Origin: an uncultured Paracoccaceae bacterium
GTDB lineage: Bacteria; Pseudomonadota; Alphaproteobacteria; Rhodobacterales; Rhodobacteraceae
Direction of reading: 5' to 3'
NCBI GenBank assembly: GCA_937924905.1
Contig: CALDUK010000001.1
Location: 124,001 to 188,000 of the forward strand
DNA length: 64,000 nt
Part shown: positions 41,510 to 52,803 of the stretch, in pieces
How positions within the stretch are numbered: the first letter of the stretch is position 1
How the letters are laid out: every line of letters starts with the position of its first letter
The notes under the pieces: model-generated
Told to the model about the DNA's origin: nothing
What the model saw: only the letters and a program-made list of their open reading frames with translations
Databases searched by the model: none
Position numbers and translations under genes: made by a program

Positions 41510-42431
41510 AATGCCAGAAATAGAGACGTTTTTGTCGGCTAATGGCTGGCAAGGGGCCAAGATACAGCCCTTGGCGGGCGACATGTCAACCCGGCGATAT
41601 TTGCGGGTCTCACGACATGGAAAAACCGCGGTCTTGATGATGGCGCAAACGGGGCAGCAATCGTTTATAGACATGACAGGCTGGCTGTTGTCCCTGGGTC
41701 TTCGGGCCCCCGACATTCTGGCCGTTGATCCAGACCTGCAGCTGGTGTTGCTGGGCGATCTGGGTGATGTTTCCCTGCGCCGGTATTTCGATGATGCGCC
41801 GCACGCCATGGCCGGGGTTTTTCACGATCTCAGCGTGCTGTTGCTGACCATTCGGCGGGCCAGACCGCCCAAGCTGGCGCAACCGTCCGCGCCGGAACTT
41901 GTGACCATGACCCGCTTGGCTGACGAATTCTATCCGGGCATCGAACCCGAAGGGCTGACCGGGTTTCGTTCGGTCCTGCAAACCGGGCTGGACGAGCTTG
42001 CCGAAGTCAATGCAACCGTGTCGCTTCGCGATTTTCATAGCGAAAACATTCAATGGCAGGCGGGTGAAACAGGGCTTCGCCAGTTTGGGCTTTTGGACTA
42101 TCAGGACGCATTTCTGGTGCATCCTGTTTACGATGTCATGTCCATCCTGACCGACGCCCGCCGTGCGGTGTCTGCCGCAGAGAAAGACCAGTTTCTTTCG
42201 ATCTATCTTGCGCAATCTGGCGACGATGGGGCCGCCTTTCGCAAGGCGTTCAGTCTTTTTTCAGCCCAGCGCAACCTGCGCATTCTGGGCATCTTTGCAC
42301 GCGCCGGCCGGCATTCAGACCTGGCCCTGCCCTATCGGTATTTTTGCGACGCCATGGATCACCCGGTTTTTGCCGATATCCGTGACGAAACGATCCACGC
42401 CATACCGACACCCCGGGAACTGGCGACATGA
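41499..42431 (+). CDS. amgK: N-acetylmuramate/N-acetylglucosamine anomeric kinase AmgK
   Basis: Aminoglycoside-phosphotransferase-fold sugar kinase of 310 residues. In the peptidoglycan-recycling bypass it makes MurNAc 1-phosphate, which MurU then converts to UDP-MurNAc, avoiding the fosfomycin-sensitive MurA step. The catalytic loop is SLRDFHSENIQW and the metal site GLLDYQDAFLVHPVYDVMSIL, both like known AmgK proteins; the N-terminus has the GDMSTRRYLRV nucleotide-loop motif. murU follows directly with a four-base overlap, which makes the assignment secure. Two ATGs (41499 and 41511) are possible. Confidence 0.88.
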   Translation: MAVKMPEIETFLSANGWQGAKIQPLAGDMSTRRYLRVSRHGKTAVLMMAQTGQQSFIDMTGWLLSLGLRAPDILAVDPDLQLVLLGDLGDVSLRRYFDDAPHAMAGVFHDLSVLLLTIRRARPPKLAQPSAPELVTMTRLADEFYPGIEPEGLTGFRSVLQTGLDELAEVNATVSLRDFHSENIQWQAGETGLRQFGLLDYQDAFLVHPVYDVMSILTDARRAVSAAEKDQFLSIYLAQSGDDGAAFRKAFSLFSAQRNLRILGIFARAGRHSDLALPYRYFCDAMDHPVFADIRDETIHAIPTPRELAT

Positions 42432-43078
42432 CGCCCACGTCTGCAATGGTTTTTGCGGCTGGTTTTGGCACGCGCATGGGTCACCTGACCAAAGCCCTGC
42501 CCAAGCCGATGTTGCCTTTGCGCGGCAAACCGATGATCGACCATGCGATAGATCACCTGCGACTGGCCGGCATAAAGACGATTGTTGCAAACACCCATTA
42601 CCTGCCCAACCCGCTTGAGGCGCATCTTGCGCAGAAGGACGTCATCGTCTGCCGCGAAGACACAATTCTGGAAACAGGTGGTGGGTTACGGGCCGCCCTG
42701 CCTTATCTGGGGTCTGGTCCGGTGGTGACCATGAACCCGGATGCGTTGTGGCTGGGCCAGAATCCGATTGCCAATGTGTTGAATGCTTGGCGGGACGACA
42801 TGACAGGTCTGCTTCTCTGTACAAGGTCAGACACAGGCAGCGATTTCGACATCAGGGATGGAAAGATCAGCCGCACCGGTCCATTCAGATATACAGGCGT
42901 GCAGATATTGAACACAGATCGTCTGAAAGACATTAAACAAAACGCATTTTCGCTGAACGCATATTGGGACCTATTGATGCAAGAAACCCCGCTGAACGGG
43001 CATGTTTACGAAGGCGAATGGGTGGATATCGGCACCGCCGAAGGTCTGGCCCATGCAAATAAACGGTTCACGCCATGA
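42428..43078 (+). CDS. murU: N-acetylmuramate-1-phosphate uridylyltransferase MurU
   Basis: Nucleotidyltransferase of 216 residues converting MurNAc-1-P and UTP to UDP-MurNAc. The nucleotide-binding signature AAGFGTRMGHLTKALPKPM is followed by GKPMIDHAIDHL; the sugar/metal region reads ETGGGLRAALPYLG and MNPDALW, and it closes with WVDIGTAEGLAHAN. It overlaps amgK before it and addB after it by four bases each. Confidence 0.92.
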   Translation: MTPTSAMVFAAGFGTRMGHLTKALPKPMLPLRGKPMIDHAIDHLRLAGIKTIVANTHYLPNPLEAHLAQKDVIVCREDTILETGGGLRAALPYLGSGPVVTMNPDALWLGQNPIANVLNAWRDDMTGLLLCTRSDTGSDFDIRDGKISRTGPFRYTGVQILNTDRLKDIKQNAFSLNAYWDLLMQETPLNGHVYEGEWVDIGTAEGLAHANKRFTP

Positions 43079-46002
43079 CAACTGCACAGCAACCTCTGAC
43101 GGGCCTTGCAGGCGTCGCACCCGGGCAGGATTTTGTCCGCGTCGTCTATGATCGGCTGATATCAACGCTTGGCCATGAACCGCCCGAAAGCATGGCGCGT
43201 ACCACTGTCCTTGTCCCAACAAGGCGGATGCAACGTCGGTTGAAAGCGCTGTTCGCCGAAGACGGGGCCTGCCTGTTGCCCCGTTTCGGTTTGGTCAGCG
43301 ATGTCTCGGCACTTTTGCCGGTGCCCGCACCACAATCACCCGTGCCCTGGTTGCGGCGCTTGTTGGACGTCAAAGCGCTGGTTGATCGTCTGATTGCGCT
43401 GGATGACCGGTTGTCGGAAAGCGCTTCGGTTGACTTGTCGCAGAGCCTTGTCGCGCTTTTGGACGAAATGCACGGAGAAGGCGTGCCGTTCGATGCGCTG
43501 GAAGACCTGAACCCAGGCATAGAATCCGATCATTGGGACCGAAACCTGTCGTTTCTGCGGGCGATCAAAGACTATGTCACAGCCTTGCCGTCCGAGATCA
43601 CCGATGGCGAAGCGCTTCATCGTCGCAATGTCGAAACGCTTTGCGCGGAATGGCAGGAAAACGGGCTTGGGTCCCGCATCGTTCTTGCCGGATCAACCGG
43701 TTCGCGCGCGACAACGCGGATGTTGATGTCGGCCCTGATCCAGCAGCCTTTGGGCTGTGTGGTTCTTCCCGGTTTCGATTTCGGGTTGCCCGAAGATGTC
43801 TGGGCATCGCTTTCATCGGATGCGGCATATGAGGATCATCCCCAATTCCGGTTTGCCGCGTTTCTGAAAGACGCCGGTTGTTCTGCGACTGACGTTGCGC
43901 AATGGGGTGAATCCGGGGCAAATGCCGCTAATAATCTGATTTCATTGTCTCTGCGGCCTGCGCCCGTCACTGACAAATGGCTGATCGAAGGCCCAAAACT
44001 GGGAAATTTGGAAGACGCCACCCGCCATCTGACTTTGGTTGAAGCCAAAGAGCCCCGCGAAGAAGCGCGCGCCATCGCCATGGGGATCCGTGCAGCACTT
44101 GAAGATGGGAGGTCTATCGCAGTTATTTCGCCAGATGCGACACTGTCGCGCCGGATCGCTGCGGCTTTGACCACCTGGAATATCACCCCGGATGACAGTG
44201 GTGGCGTTCCCCTGGGCCTGACCCCGGGCGGGCGTTTTCTGCGGCACGTTCTGCAGATTGCGGAACACACCGACGACGCGGTCAAGCTATTTGCTTTGTT
44301 GAAACACCCGTTCACGCACAAGGGCGATGGGCGCGGACCACATATGTTGGCGACGCAAGAGTTTGAGTTCTACATCAGACGCAAGCGGATCGCGACAGTG
44401 ACGCCCGCGTGCATCCATCAGTTCGGTGAAAGCAAGGCCGAGTTCGCCGGTTGGTGTGACTGGCTGGTGGCTGGCCTGGCCAGTGTCAAAGCGCCGGACG
44501 CACAAGACGTAGGCGCGCATTTTGACAATCATACCGTCATTGCACAGGCGTTTTTGGGGGCCGAGGGTTGGGCCGCATTGTTGAAAGACGAGGCGGGCGA
44601 CCGGATTGCTGACATCTTGCGCAACTTTGGCGATTTGCGCGATGTGACAATGCCCATCCCCCGCCAAGACTATCGCAGGCTGTTTGAGGCGGCCTTGTCA
44701 GCCGAAACCGTCCGGCCAACTGTCACCGCGCGACCAGATGTGATGATCTGGGGTACGCTTGAGGCGCGCGTGCAAGGGGCAGATGTCGTCGTGCTGGCCG
44801 GCCTGAACGAAGGCATATGGCCACAAGACCCCAAGTCGGACCCCTGGCTGAACCGATCCATGCGGGCGGAACTGGGTTTGCTTTTGCCGGAACGCCAGAT
44901 TGGTCTGGCAGCGCATGACTATCAGCAAGCCATTGCCGCCAGACAGGTTATCCTGACGCGGTCACTTCGCGCGACCGGTTCAGAAACGGTACCGTCCCGC
45001 TGGCTGAACCGTTTGACGAATTTGCTGAATGGACTGCCCCAGAACGGCGGCAAAACGGCTTTGACCAACATGAAACAACGCGGTCATCAGCTTGTCATCG
45101 ACGCCGCTGCACAGGAACAACCCGACGACAAAACCCCGGACCCAAAGCGCCCTGCCCCAATCCCGCCTGTCGACGTCCGTCCGCTGGAATTTGGGGTAAC
45201 CGAGATTCAAAAGCTGATCCGCGACCCCTATGATATTTACGCCCGGCGTATTCTTCGCCTTTCGCAGCTTGACCCATTCAACCCCGATCAGGATATCCGC
45301 GAGAAAGGGATTGTGTTCCACAAAATTATGGAACTGTTTTTGCACCCGGATCACCCGTTTGACGATGCCGCACCCCAGCGCGACCGGTTGCGCAAGATTG
45401 CCAGTCAGGTGTTTGCCGCGAATACCATTGGGCCGGTGAATGCAGCGGATTGGATGGCGCATCTGGACGGCATTGCAGACTGGTTGATCGCAGGGGAACA
45501 GCAGCGGCGGAAGGAAAGTTTGGGTGCAAAGCTGGAAGTCAAAGGCACATATCCCGTGCCACAAACACGCCATGTCTTGATCGGCAAAGCCGACCGCATC
45601 GATCAAACGGATGACGATTTGGCCGTTATCTATGACTATAAAACAGGCAAGCCGCCTGAGAAAAAAGACATCAAATACTATGACCGTCAGCTTGTTCTGG
45701 AAGCGCTTATGCTGGAAGCGGGCGGGTTCAAAGACCTGCCTGCGCGACCTGTGGACCATGTGGCGCATATCAGCCTGTCCAGAACCCCGGCTGTCGAGGC
45801 CATCCCATTGGACGGGCCTTATGATTTAGTCACTGTTTCAGGTGAATTGGCCCAACTTCTGAACAGCTTTGACGACCCCAACAAAGGATATCTGGCAAGA
45901 CGTGCCCGACAGAAACAGCGGTTTGAAGGTGACTTTGACCACCTGTCTCGGTTTGGCGAATGGGATGAAACCCATCCCGCGTCACCCGAGGTGCTGAAAT
46001 GA
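43075..46002 (+). CDS. addB: Double-strand break repair protein AddB
   Basis: Subunit of the AddAB helicase-nuclease that resects DNA ends for RecA loading, the alphaproteobacterial counterpart of RecBCD. It has 975 residues, usual for the alphaproteobacterial type. The N-terminal inactivated helicase region includes TTVLVPTRRMQRRLKALF; the middle has VVLAGLNEGIWPQDPKSDPW; the C-terminal nuclease contains LIGKADRIDQ and the Asp/Lys pair of IYDYKTGKPP. I do not see the Cys cluster of Firmicute AddB, which fits the alpha group. Starts and ends with ATGA overlaps to murU and addA. Confidence 0.95.
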   Translation: MTTAQQPLTGLAGVAPGQDFVRVVYDRLISTLGHEPPESMARTTVLVPTRRMQRRLKALFAEDGACLLPRFGLVSDVSALLPVPAPQSPVPWLRRLLDVKALVDRLIALDDRLSESASVDLSQSLVALLDEMHGEGVPFDALEDLNPGIESDHWDRNLSFLRAIKDYVTALPSEITDGEALHRRNVETLCAEWQENGLGSRIVLAGSTGSRATTRMLMSALIQQPLGCVVLPGFDFGLPEDVWASLSSDAAYEDHPQFRFAAFLKDAGCSATDVAQWGESGANAANNLISLSLRPAPVTDKWLIEGPKLGNLEDATRHLTLVEAKEPREEARAIAMGIRAALEDGRSIAVISPDATLSRRIAAALTTWNITPDDSGGVPLGLTPGGRFLRHVLQIAEHTDDAVKLFALLKHPFTHKGDGRGPHMLATQEFEFYIRRKRIATVTPACIHQFGESKAEFAGWCDWLVAGLASVKAPDAQDVGAHFDNHTVIAQAFLGAEGWAALLKDEAGDRIADILRNFGDLRDVTMPIPRQDYRRLFEAALSAETVRPTVTARPDVMIWGTLEARVQGADVVVLAGLNEGIWPQDPKSDPWLNRSMRAELGLLLPERQIGLAAHDYQQAIAARQVILTRSLRATGSETVPSRWLNRLTNLLNGLPQNGGKTALTNMKQRGHQLVIDAAAQEQPDDKTPDPKRPAPIPPVDVRPLEFGVTEIQKLIRDPYDIYARRILRLSQLDPFNPDQDIREKGIVFHKIMELFLHPDHPFDDAAPQRDRLRKIASQVFAANTIGPVNAADWMAHLDGIADWLIAGEQQRRKESLGAKLEVKGTYPVPQTRHVLIGKADRIDQTDDDLAVIYDYKTGKPPEKKDIKYYDRQLVLEALMLEAGGFKDLPARPVDHVAHISLSRTPAVEAIPLDGPYDLVTVSGELAQLLNSFDDPNKGYLARRARQKQRFEGDFDHLSRFGEWDETHPASPEVLK

Positions 46003-49000
46003 CTGACCAGGCGACACTCGCCCAAAACAAGGCGGCCAGACCTGATGTTTCGACCTGGCTGACAGCCAACGCAGGGTCTGGCAAAACACGTGTTCTCACC
46101 GACCGGGTGGCGCGGCTTTTGCTGCGGGGTGTATTGCCACAGAATATCCTATGCCTGACCTACACCAAAGCCGCCGCCAGCGAGATGCAAAACCGGTTGT
46201 TCAAAACGCTTGGCAGCTGGGCCATGCTGGACGACGCCAGTCTTGCCCGCGCCTTAGAAGCGCTGGGTGAAGCCGCGCCCAAAGATCTTGGCAAGGCCAG
46301 AACATTGTTCGCCGCCGCGATCGAAGCGCCGGGCGGGTTGAAAATTCAAACGATCCACTCGCTGTGCTCCATCATCCTTCGACAGTTTCCATTGGAAGCA
46401 GGCGTTACCCCGAACTTTCAGGAAATTGACGATGCTGGCAAAAAACAGGTGGTGGATCACTGCCTCGAGGCATTGGCCGTCGCCCATCCCGATAGGCTGG
46501 AGTTAACAGCAAAGGAGCATCCAAGCGGGTTGGCGGATCTGGCCAAAGAGGTGATCGGAAAAGCTGGCGGATTTCGGGAACCCGTCACGCGAAAAGAGAT
46601 TTTCAGGGTCTTTGAGGTGCCAGAAGATAAAACCGACCTGGATATCATCCAAGAATACCTGACGACAGCAGATATCAGCTTTCTGCGGTCAATGGTGTCG
46701 GTCCTTCTCAACCAAGGTTCGGCAAATGACCACAAGTTGGCGCACAAAATTCAGGCTTTGCCAGATACGGTTGGGGATACTGCGTTTTCGATTGTTGAAA
46801 GTTGTGTGCTGACCAAAGACGGCGTGCCGCCAAAAAGAAAGATCATCACCAACAAGGTCAGCTCGGATCAGCATTTGGGGCCGCTTCTGCCCGAAATCGA
46901 AGATTTGACCGGCAGGATTGTAGATGCCAGAAACGCACGCGCATCGCTGAAGGCCGCCAACCGAACCTATGTCATCCATGAATTTGCGCGGTTGTTGCTG
47001 CCGGCTTATGAACGCGAAAAGGCCTATCGTGGCGTTTTGGATTTTGACGACCTGATCACCAAGACGAAAGACCTTTTGACGGACCGAAGTCTTGAATGGG
47101 TGCTTTACAAGCTAGATGGCCGGATCGAGCATATCCTTGTCGACGAAGCCCAGGACACTGGCCCAGCGCAATGGGATGTTATTGAAGCGCTCGCTGCTGA
47201 AATGACATCAGGGCAGGGCGACCGGGATCGCACCCTGTTTGTGGTCGGTGACAAGAAGCAGTCGATCTACAGCTTTCAGGGCGCTGACGCTGCGGGCTTT
47301 GATCAGCGCGGCAAGACGTTTCGGTCCCGACTGGCCGATGGGCCCGGTATGCAGGAAGGCGCGCTTTTATATTCGTTCCGGTCTTCTACGGCGATCCTGC
47401 AAGCTGTCGACGCGGTTTTTGCAAACAACCCTTCGCTTGGCGAAGACGAGCAATCGCATCACATTGCGTTCCATCAGGATATGCCAGGCCGTGTCGATTT
47501 TTGGCCACTGGTCGAACCGCCGGAACAGGAAGACCTGCCAGCATGGTTTGACACCCGGTACACGACTGTTGCCCAAAACGCCCCGGTGCAGTTGGCCGAA
47601 AAGGTTGCCGAGACTATCGAGGCGCTGCTGAAATCAGGCACTATTCCGCGGAAAGACGGTGGTTTTCGTCGGATCCAAGCCGGTGATATCTTGGTTCTTG
47701 TGCAACGCCGCAGCGCCTTGTTTGACCGCATTATCGCGGCGTGCAAAGGGCGCGACCTTCCGATGGCCGGGGCAGACCGCCTAAAGGTTGGGTCGGAACT
47801 GGCGGTTCGCGATATCCTTGCGCTTTTGTCCTTTCTTGCCTTACCGGAAGATTGTTTGTCTTTGGCGGCGGCGCTGCGCTCGCCTTTGTTTGGATGGGAT
47901 GAGCAGGACTTGTTCTCACTGGCTGCGAAACGCCCGAAGAACCGCCTACTTTGGGCAGAACTGCGCGACCGAAAGGGCGAATTTTCTGACACCCATGCCA
48001 AACTGGAAGCGCTGCGCGCCTTGGTTGATTTTGCGCGACCCTTTGAGCTGATCGACACTATCCTGTCCGAATTTCGGGGTCGCCAGAACCTGTTAGAGCG
48101 CCTTGGGCCAGAGGCCGAAGAAGGAATAGATGAACTTTTGAACCAGGCATTGGCCTATGAGACAGCCGATGTTCCCAGCCTGACAGGCTTTCTGGCCGAA
48201 GCCCGGTCTTCGGAAACCGACATCAAACGCGAAGCGGATAGCACCGGAAACGCCATTCGGGTGATGACTGTCCATGGCGCAAAAGGGCTGGAAAGCCCCG
48301 TCGTTATCCTGCCCGACACAACATTTGAACGAAGCAATAAGGGCGGAAAGTTCATCAAAGGCCCGAACAACCTGACCATTATGACGGGCAACAAAGGCAC
48401 GAACCCAAGCCTTCTGGACGACGCGTTAGAGGCCCAAAAGAACGCCGACGCTGCCGAACGGGATCGTCTTCTTTATGTGGCGATGACACGTGCCGAGAAT
48501 TGGTTGATTGTGTGCGGTGTCAAAGGGCAGAAAACGGATTTATCCGGATCTTGGTTCGGAAAGGTGGAAGCCGGGCTTTTGGCTTTGAACGCTGAAAGCT
48601 ATGAGACACCGACGGGGCCGGGTCTGCGTTTGCAACACGGCGATTGGTCCGCAGATGTGACGGCGGAAACGGAAGCGGTTGAAGACCCCGCATTGTCGCC
48701 GCGCTGCTTCGGGCCCGCGCCACCGGCCGACAAATCCACCAAACTGCTTGCACCATCTGACCTAGGTGGCGCGAAAACGACCGGCACCGGCGCTTTGGAC
48801 GAAGCAGAAGCGCGGCAGAGGGGGCGTCAAATTCACCGGCTTCTTGAACATATGCGCGATGCAAATGATGTGGAAACGGGCCGCAACACCCTGGCGCAGA
48901 TGGGCGCGGATGCGCCCGCAGAAGCGGATATTCCCGCGCTATTGGACGAAGCCAAAGTCGTTTTGACAAATCATCCTGACCTTTTCGCCGGGCAGGGGTT

Positions 49001-49310
49001 GGCCGAAGTTGAGATCACCGGGTTTTCGCCAACAGCAAACGCCAGAATTTCCGGCACGATCGACTTGCTGGTTGTCAAAGACGATCGGATTATGGCGATT
49101 GATTTCAAAACAAACGCCGGATTGCCGAGCACACCTGACGATACACCGGAAAGCATAAAGCGCCAGATGGGCGCCTATCTGGAATGCCTTGAAGCCATCT
49201 ATCCGGACAAGGCAATCGACCTTGCGGTCTTGTGGACAAAAACGGCAGATCTTATGCCGCTGAAACACGTGATCGTGAGGGAGGCGTTACAAAGATACGC
49301 TACATCTTGA
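45999..49310 (+). CDS. addA: Double-strand break repair helicase-nuclease AddA
   Basis: UvrD-type 3'-5' helicase fused to a RecB-type nuclease, 1103 residues. Walker [17 protein letters not shown], motif [14 protein letters not shown], motif [17 protein letters not shown], motif [16 protein letters not shown] and motif [13 protein letters not shown] are all intact. The C-terminal nuclease has [10 protein letters not shown] and the catalytic DFKTN. It is the last gene of the coupled tsaE-amgK-murU-addB-addA series; trxA follows 53 bases later. Confidence 0.96.
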   Translation: MTDQATLAQNKAARPDVSTWLTANAGSGKTRVLTDRVARLLLRGVLPQNILCLTYTKAAASEMQNRLFKTLGSWAMLDDASLARALEALGEAAPKDLGKARTLFAAAIEAPGGLKIQTIHSLCSIILRQFPLEAGVTPNFQEIDDAGKKQVVDHCLEALAVAHPDRLELTAKEHPSGLADLAKEVIGKAGGFREPVTRKEIFRVFEVPEDKTDLDIIQEYLTTADISFLRSMVSVLLNQGSANDHKLAHKIQALPDTVGDTAFSIVESCVLTKDGVPPKRKIITNKVSSDQHLGPLLPEIEDLTGRIVDARNARASLKAANRTYVIHEFARLLLPAYEREKAYRGVLDFDDLITKTKDLLTDRSLEWVLYKLDGRIEHILVDEAQDTGPAQWDVIEALAAEMTSGQGDRDRTLFVVGDKKQSIYSFQGADAAGFDQRGKTFRSRLADGPGMQEGALLYSFRSSTAILQAVDAVFANNPSLGEDEQSHHIAFHQDMPGRVDFWPLVEPPEQEDLPAWFDTRYTTVAQNAPVQLAEKVAETIEALLKSGTIPRKDGGFRRIQAGDILVLVQRRSALFDRIIAACKGRDLPMAGADRLKVGSELAVRDILALLSFLALPEDCLSLAAALRSPLFGWDEQDLFSLAAKRPKNRLLWAELRDRKGEFSDTHAKLEALRALVDFARPFELIDTILSEFRGRQNLLERLGPEAEEGIDELLNQALAYETADVPSLTGFLAEARSSETDIKREADSTGNAIRVMTVHGAKGLESPVVILPDTTFERSNKGGKFIKGPNNLTIMTGNKGTNPSLLDDALEAQKNADAAERDRLLYVAMTRAENWLIVCGVKGQKTDLSGSWFGKVEAGLLALNAESYETPTGPGLRLQHGDWSADVTAETEAVEDPALSPRCFGPAPPADKSTKLLAPSDLGGAKTTGTGALDEAEARQRGRQIHRLLEHMRDANDVETGRNTLAQMGADAPAEADIPALLDEAKVVLTNHPDLFAGQGLAEVEITGFSPTANARISGTIDLLVVKDDRIMAIDFKTNAGLPSTPDDTPESIKRQMGAYLECLEAIYPDKAIDLAVLWTKTADLMPLKHVIVREALQRYATS

Positions 49311-49363
49311 CGGACACAGCGGGCAAACTTACGTTCGCATCCTCACTTAAGAAGGATTTTGCC

Positions 49364-49684
49364 ATGGCTACCGTAGCGGTTACAGACGACACTTTTGACG
49401 CCGAGGTCCGGCAATCGGACGTCCCGGTTGTCGTGGACTTCTGGGCAGAATGGTGTGGCCCATGCAAACAGATCGGCCCAGCACTTGAAGAGCTGAGCGC
49501 CGAATATGACGGCAAGGTCAAAATTGTTAAGGTCAACGTTGATGAGAACCCGAATTCGCCTGCGCAATTCGGCGTGCGCGGCATTCCGGCGCTTTTCCTT
49601 ATCAAAGATGGCGAGGTCGTATCGAACAAGACCGGCGCCGCGCCCAAGGCGATGCTGAAAGACTGGATCGACGCTTCGGTCTAA
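49364..49684 (+). CDS. trxA: Thioredoxin
   Basis: Cytoplasmic disulfide reductase of 106 residues with the active site WCGPC at residues 30-34, preceded by VVVDFWAE and followed by the cis-proline loop [11 protein letters not shown]. The start ATG has AGAAGGA upstream. It lies downstream of addA and before a clear terminator. Confidence 0.97.
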   Translation: MATVAVTDDTFDAEVRQSDVPVVVDFWAEWCGPCKQIGPALEELSAEYDGKVKIVKVNVDENPNSPAQFGVRGIPALFLIKDGEVVSNKTGAAPKAMLKDWIDASV

Positions 49685-49705
49685 AACTCAGCCGTTTTCG
49701 AATAA

Positions 49706-49736
49706 AGCGTCGCCATTCGGCGGCGCTTTCTCTTTT
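49706..49736 (+). terminator. Rho-independent terminator after trxA
   Basis: Stem AGCGTCGCC/GGCGGCGCT (one T-G pair) with an ATTC loop, followed by a pyrimidine-rich TTCTCTTTT run, starting 22 bases after the trxA stop. It separates trxA from the hslV group. Confidence 0.88.
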
Positions 49737-49800
49737 CTGGATCGGTTGCGAACTGGGTTGCCCGCCGTCATATAGCAGGACAACACGGAGGAACCGGCAC

Positions 49801-50355
49801 ATGGCAAATGAATTTCCCGGCTGGCACGGCACGACGATCATCGGTGTGCGGAAAGACGGCAAGGTCGTTATTGCCGGGGATGGCCAAGTCAGCCTTGGTC
49901 AAACCGTCATAAAGGGCTCTGCGCGCAAGGTGCGCCGCCTTAAGCCCGGCGGACATGACATCATCGCCGGTTTCGCCGGCTCAACCGCCGACGCTTTTAC
50001 CTTGCTGGAACGTCTTGAGACCAAGCTGGAATCGTCGCCCGGGCAATTGCAGCGCGCTTGTGTCGAACTTGCCAAGGACTGGCGCACCGACAAATACCTT
50101 CAAAAGCTGGAGGCCATGCTGATCGTGTCGGACGGGGCGGGACTTTATGTTGTGACTGGCGCTGGGGACGTGCTGGAACCAGAACACGATGTCACCGCTA
50201 TTGGTTCAGGTGGCAACTATGCGTTGGCCGCAGGTCGCGCAATGATGGAGGGTGACCTGTCCGCCGAAGACATTGCGCGCAAAGCCATGGCCATCGCAGC
50301 CGACATTTGCGTTTATACAAACGGCAATCTAACCGTCGAAAGTATCAGCGCTTAG
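49801..50355 (+). CDS. hslV: ATP-dependent protease HslVU peptidase subunit HslV
   Basis: Proteasome-like Thr peptidase of 184 residues forming the inner double ring of HslVU. The catalytic threonine lies in WHGTTIIGV after removal of the N-terminal peptide; [22 protein letters not shown] and the later [14 protein letters not shown] are conserved. GGAGGAACCGGCAC precedes the ATG. Its partner hslU is 1.1 kb downstream, with a membrane protein gene between them. Confidence 0.97.
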   Translation: MANEFPGWHGTTIIGVRKDGKVVIAGDGQVSLGQTVIKGSARKVRRLKPGGHDIIAGFAGSTADAFTLLERLETKLESSPGQLQRACVELAKDWRTDKYLQKLEAMLIVSDGAGLYVVTGAGDVLEPEHDVTAIGSGGNYALAAGRAMMEGDLSAEDIARKAMAIAADICVYTNGNLTVESISA

Positions 50356-50368
50356 GGGCGCGTGTGGA

Positions 50369-51460
50369 ATGATCGACACAGATGATATCCGTGCGGCGGT
50401 TGGTTCGGGCCTGTTAAACGAAAAACAAGCCGCCAGCCTAAGTGCCCTTGCGCACAGCCGACGCGGCGCGCGCGAAGGGTTGTCACCCGGCGACGAGCCA
50501 TTTGAATTGTTCCGTGGCTTCAACGAAGTCTTCATCATGGTGGGTCTGGTTATTCTGGGTGCTGGGTGGATCGGGATCGCCGGCTGGGCCATTTATGATC
50601 AGCTGGAAACATGGAAATCGACCGCTGTTGTCTATGCGGTGATCACGGCCGTCCTGATTTGGGCGATGTCCGAATATTTCATCCGACGACGCCGGATGGT
50701 TGGCCCGTCGATCTTGCTGACGCTGATGTTTGCCGGAAACGCCGGCTTTGGTTTCGTACAGCAATATGCGCAGGTCTTTATGTTGGCACAGGAAGATTAT
50801 TCCTCGCTGGTTCTGCCGGGTGTTCTCTGCATCTTTGCTGTCTCTGTGTTCTGGCTTCGGTTCAAAGTGCCGTTTGCGATGGCGCTGATTGCCGTCGGGC
50901 TTTTTGGCACAGCCATGGTGGCTGCCGCCACGCGGTCGGGAACGCCCGAAGACATCACGGACATTTTCGTCTTTTCCGCCGAATCCAATTTCGCCTGGAT
51001 CACCCTGGCGCTTGGTGTGCTGACGTTTCTGACGGCCATGTATTTTGACGGAACCGACCCGCATCGCGTCACCCGAAGGTCAGCACAAGGGTTCTGGCTT
51101 CACCTTGTTGCGGCCCCAATGATCATCAACACAGTTGCGCTGTCGATCCTGTCGAATGACACAACGGCGTCTTACATCGCAATCCTTGCAGCCATGGCTG
51201 GTTTTGCCATCGTCGCCATCGTCATTGACCGACGCAGTTTTCTATTGGCAGCGATTGCCTATGTTGTATCGGTGCTTTTGACCTTGCAGCCCGTGTTGGA
51301 TGACAGTCGAGGTGCGTTTCTGATCCTTGGGCTGGGGCTTTTCCTGGTCTTGCTTGGTGCATTCTGGGCCGGAATTCGCGCGACTTTGCTCTATGCTCTT
51401 CCGCTTGGCGCGGTTCGGGACTATCTCCCTCCTGCATATCGACAGGATGCCCATGACTGA
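50369..51460 (+). CDS. Multi-pass membrane protein of unknown function, between hslV and hslU
   Basis: A 363-residue protein with a charged cytoplasmic N-terminus of about 50 residues ([19 protein letters not shown]) and about ten hydrophobic segments. The N-terminal helix followed by [20 protein letters not shown] recalls the DUF2157-type membrane family, but I cannot assign it firmly. It starts 13 bases after hslV and its last eight bases overlap the hslU start, so all three genes are probably co-expressed. The coupling suggests, but does not prove, a link to envelope protein quality control. Confidence 0.75.
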   Translation: MIDTDDIRAAVGSGLLNEKQAASLSALAHSRRGAREGLSPGDEPFELFRGFNEVFIMVGLVILGAGWIGIAGWAIYDQLETWKSTAVVYAVITAVLIWAMSEYFIRRRRMVGPSILLTLMFAGNAGFGFVQQYAQVFMLAQEDYSSLVLPGVLCIFAVSVFWLRFKVPFAMALIAVGLFGTAMVAAATRSGTPEDITDIFVFSAESNFAWITLALGVLTFLTAMYFDGTDPHRVTRRSAQGFWLHLVAAPMIINTVALSILSNDTTASYIAILAAMAGFAIVAIVIDRRSFLLAAIAYVVSVLLTLQPVLDDSRGAFLILGLGLFLVLLGAFWAGIRATLLYALPLGAVRDYLPPAYRQDAHD

Positions 51461-52757
51461 GCTTACGCCCCGCGAAATCGTTTCTGAACTTGATCGGTTC
51501 ATTGTAGGTCAACAAGACGCCAAACGCGCGGTTGCCGTGGCGCTGCGCAACAGATGGCGCAGAAAACAACTGCCCGACGACTTGCGGGACGAGGTCTATC
51601 CGAAAAACATTTTGATGATCGGTCCAACCGGCGTCGGCAAAACAGAAATTTCACGCCGCCTGGCAAAGCTTGCGCGCGCGCCGTTTCTGAAGGTCGAAGC
51701 CACGAAGTTCACAGAAGTCGGGTATGTCGGGCGCGACGTGGAACAGATTGTTCGTGATCTGGTCGAAGCCAGCATCACCATGACGCGCGAACTGATGCGC
51801 GAGGATGTCAAAGCAAACGCTCATGCTGCCGCCGAAGACCGAGTGCTTGCCGCGATTGCCGGTGAAAATGCGCGCGAACAAACTCTGGACATGTTCCGCG
51901 AAAAACTAAAGCGCGGCGAACTGGATGATACCGTCATCGAGCTTGATCTGAAAGATCAGTCGAACCCTTTGCAGGGGTTGGAGCTGCCGGGCATGCCACA
52001 AGGCGGCATGGCTATGGATCTGGGATCGTTGTTTGGGAAAGGTTTTCCGGGCCGGACCGTCAAGAAACGTATGACGGTTGCGAAAAGTTACGAGATTCTG
52101 ATCGGGGAAGAAGCCGACAAGTTGCTGGACGACGAAAGCGTCAACAAAGCTGCACTGGACGCTGTCCAACAGAACGGCATCGTCTTTCTTGATGAAATCG
52201 ACAAAGTGACGGCACGGTCGGAAACCCGAGGGGCTGATGTTTCGCGCGAAGGTGTTCAGCGCGATCTGCTGCCTTTGATCGAAGGCACGACGGTCAGCAC
52301 GAAATACGGGTCTATCAAAACCGACCACATCCTGTTTATTGCGTCGGGCGCATTTCATATTGCGAAACCGTCGGATCTGCTGCCCGAGCTTCAGGGGCGG
52401 TTGCCGATCCGGGTGAACCTGCGCGCTTTGACCGAACAAGACTTTGTGCGCATTCTGACTGAAACTGAAAATGCTCTGACACGCCAATATACAGCGCTGA
52501 TGGGAACAGAAGAGGTCGAGGTCGAATTCACCGACGAAGGCATCGCCGCACTTGCCCGCATAGCCGCGAACGTGAACCAGACGGTCGAAAACATCGGTGC
52601 GCGTCGTCTTTATACGGTGCTGGAACGCGTGTTCGAGGATTTGTCGTTCAGCGCCCCGGATAGGTCGGGCGAGAAAATCACGATAGACGCCGCCTTCGTC
52701 GAAAAGAATCTGGGCGATCTTGCCACCGGTTCGGACATGAGCCGCTATATGCTTTGA
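51453..52757 (+). CDS. hslU: ATP-dependent protease ATPase subunit HslU
   Basis: AAA+ unfoldase of the HslVU protease, 434 residues. It has the N-terminal [17 protein letters not shown], Walker [18 protein letters not shown], the pore loop region [17 protein letters not shown], Walker [11 protein letters not shown] and the C-terminal hydrophobic tail SRYML that docks into HslV. The I-domain lies between about residues 110 and 240. The ATG at 51453 overlaps the preceding membrane-protein gene. Confidence 0.97.
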   Translation: MTELTPREIVSELDRFIVGQQDAKRAVAVALRNRWRRKQLPDDLRDEVYPKNILMIGPTGVGKTEISRRLAKLARAPFLKVEATKFTEVGYVGRDVEQIVRDLVEASITMTRELMREDVKANAHAAAEDRVLAAIAGENAREQTLDMFREKLKRGELDDTVIELDLKDQSNPLQGLELPGMPQGGMAMDLGSLFGKGFPGRTVKKRMTVAKSYEILIGEEADKLLDDESVNKAALDAVQQNGIVFLDEIDKVTARSETRGADVSREGVQRDLLPLIEGTTVSTKYGSIKTDHILFIASGAFHIAKPSDLLPELQGRLPIRVNLRALTEQDFVRILTETENALTRQYTALMGTEEVEVEFTDEGIAALARIAANVNQTVENIGARRLYTVLERVFEDLSFSAPDRSGEKITIDAAFVEKNLGDLATGSDMSRYML

Positions 52758-52803
52758 CCAACTAGGGTCTTTTCGCGCCGGTCTTTTCGGGCGAAAGAGG
52801 TCC

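Noticed and set aside
52769-52797. Hairpin between hslU and the MFS gene
   Set aside because: The stem is only six or seven pairs with a 14-base loop and no T-run; too weak to call a terminator.
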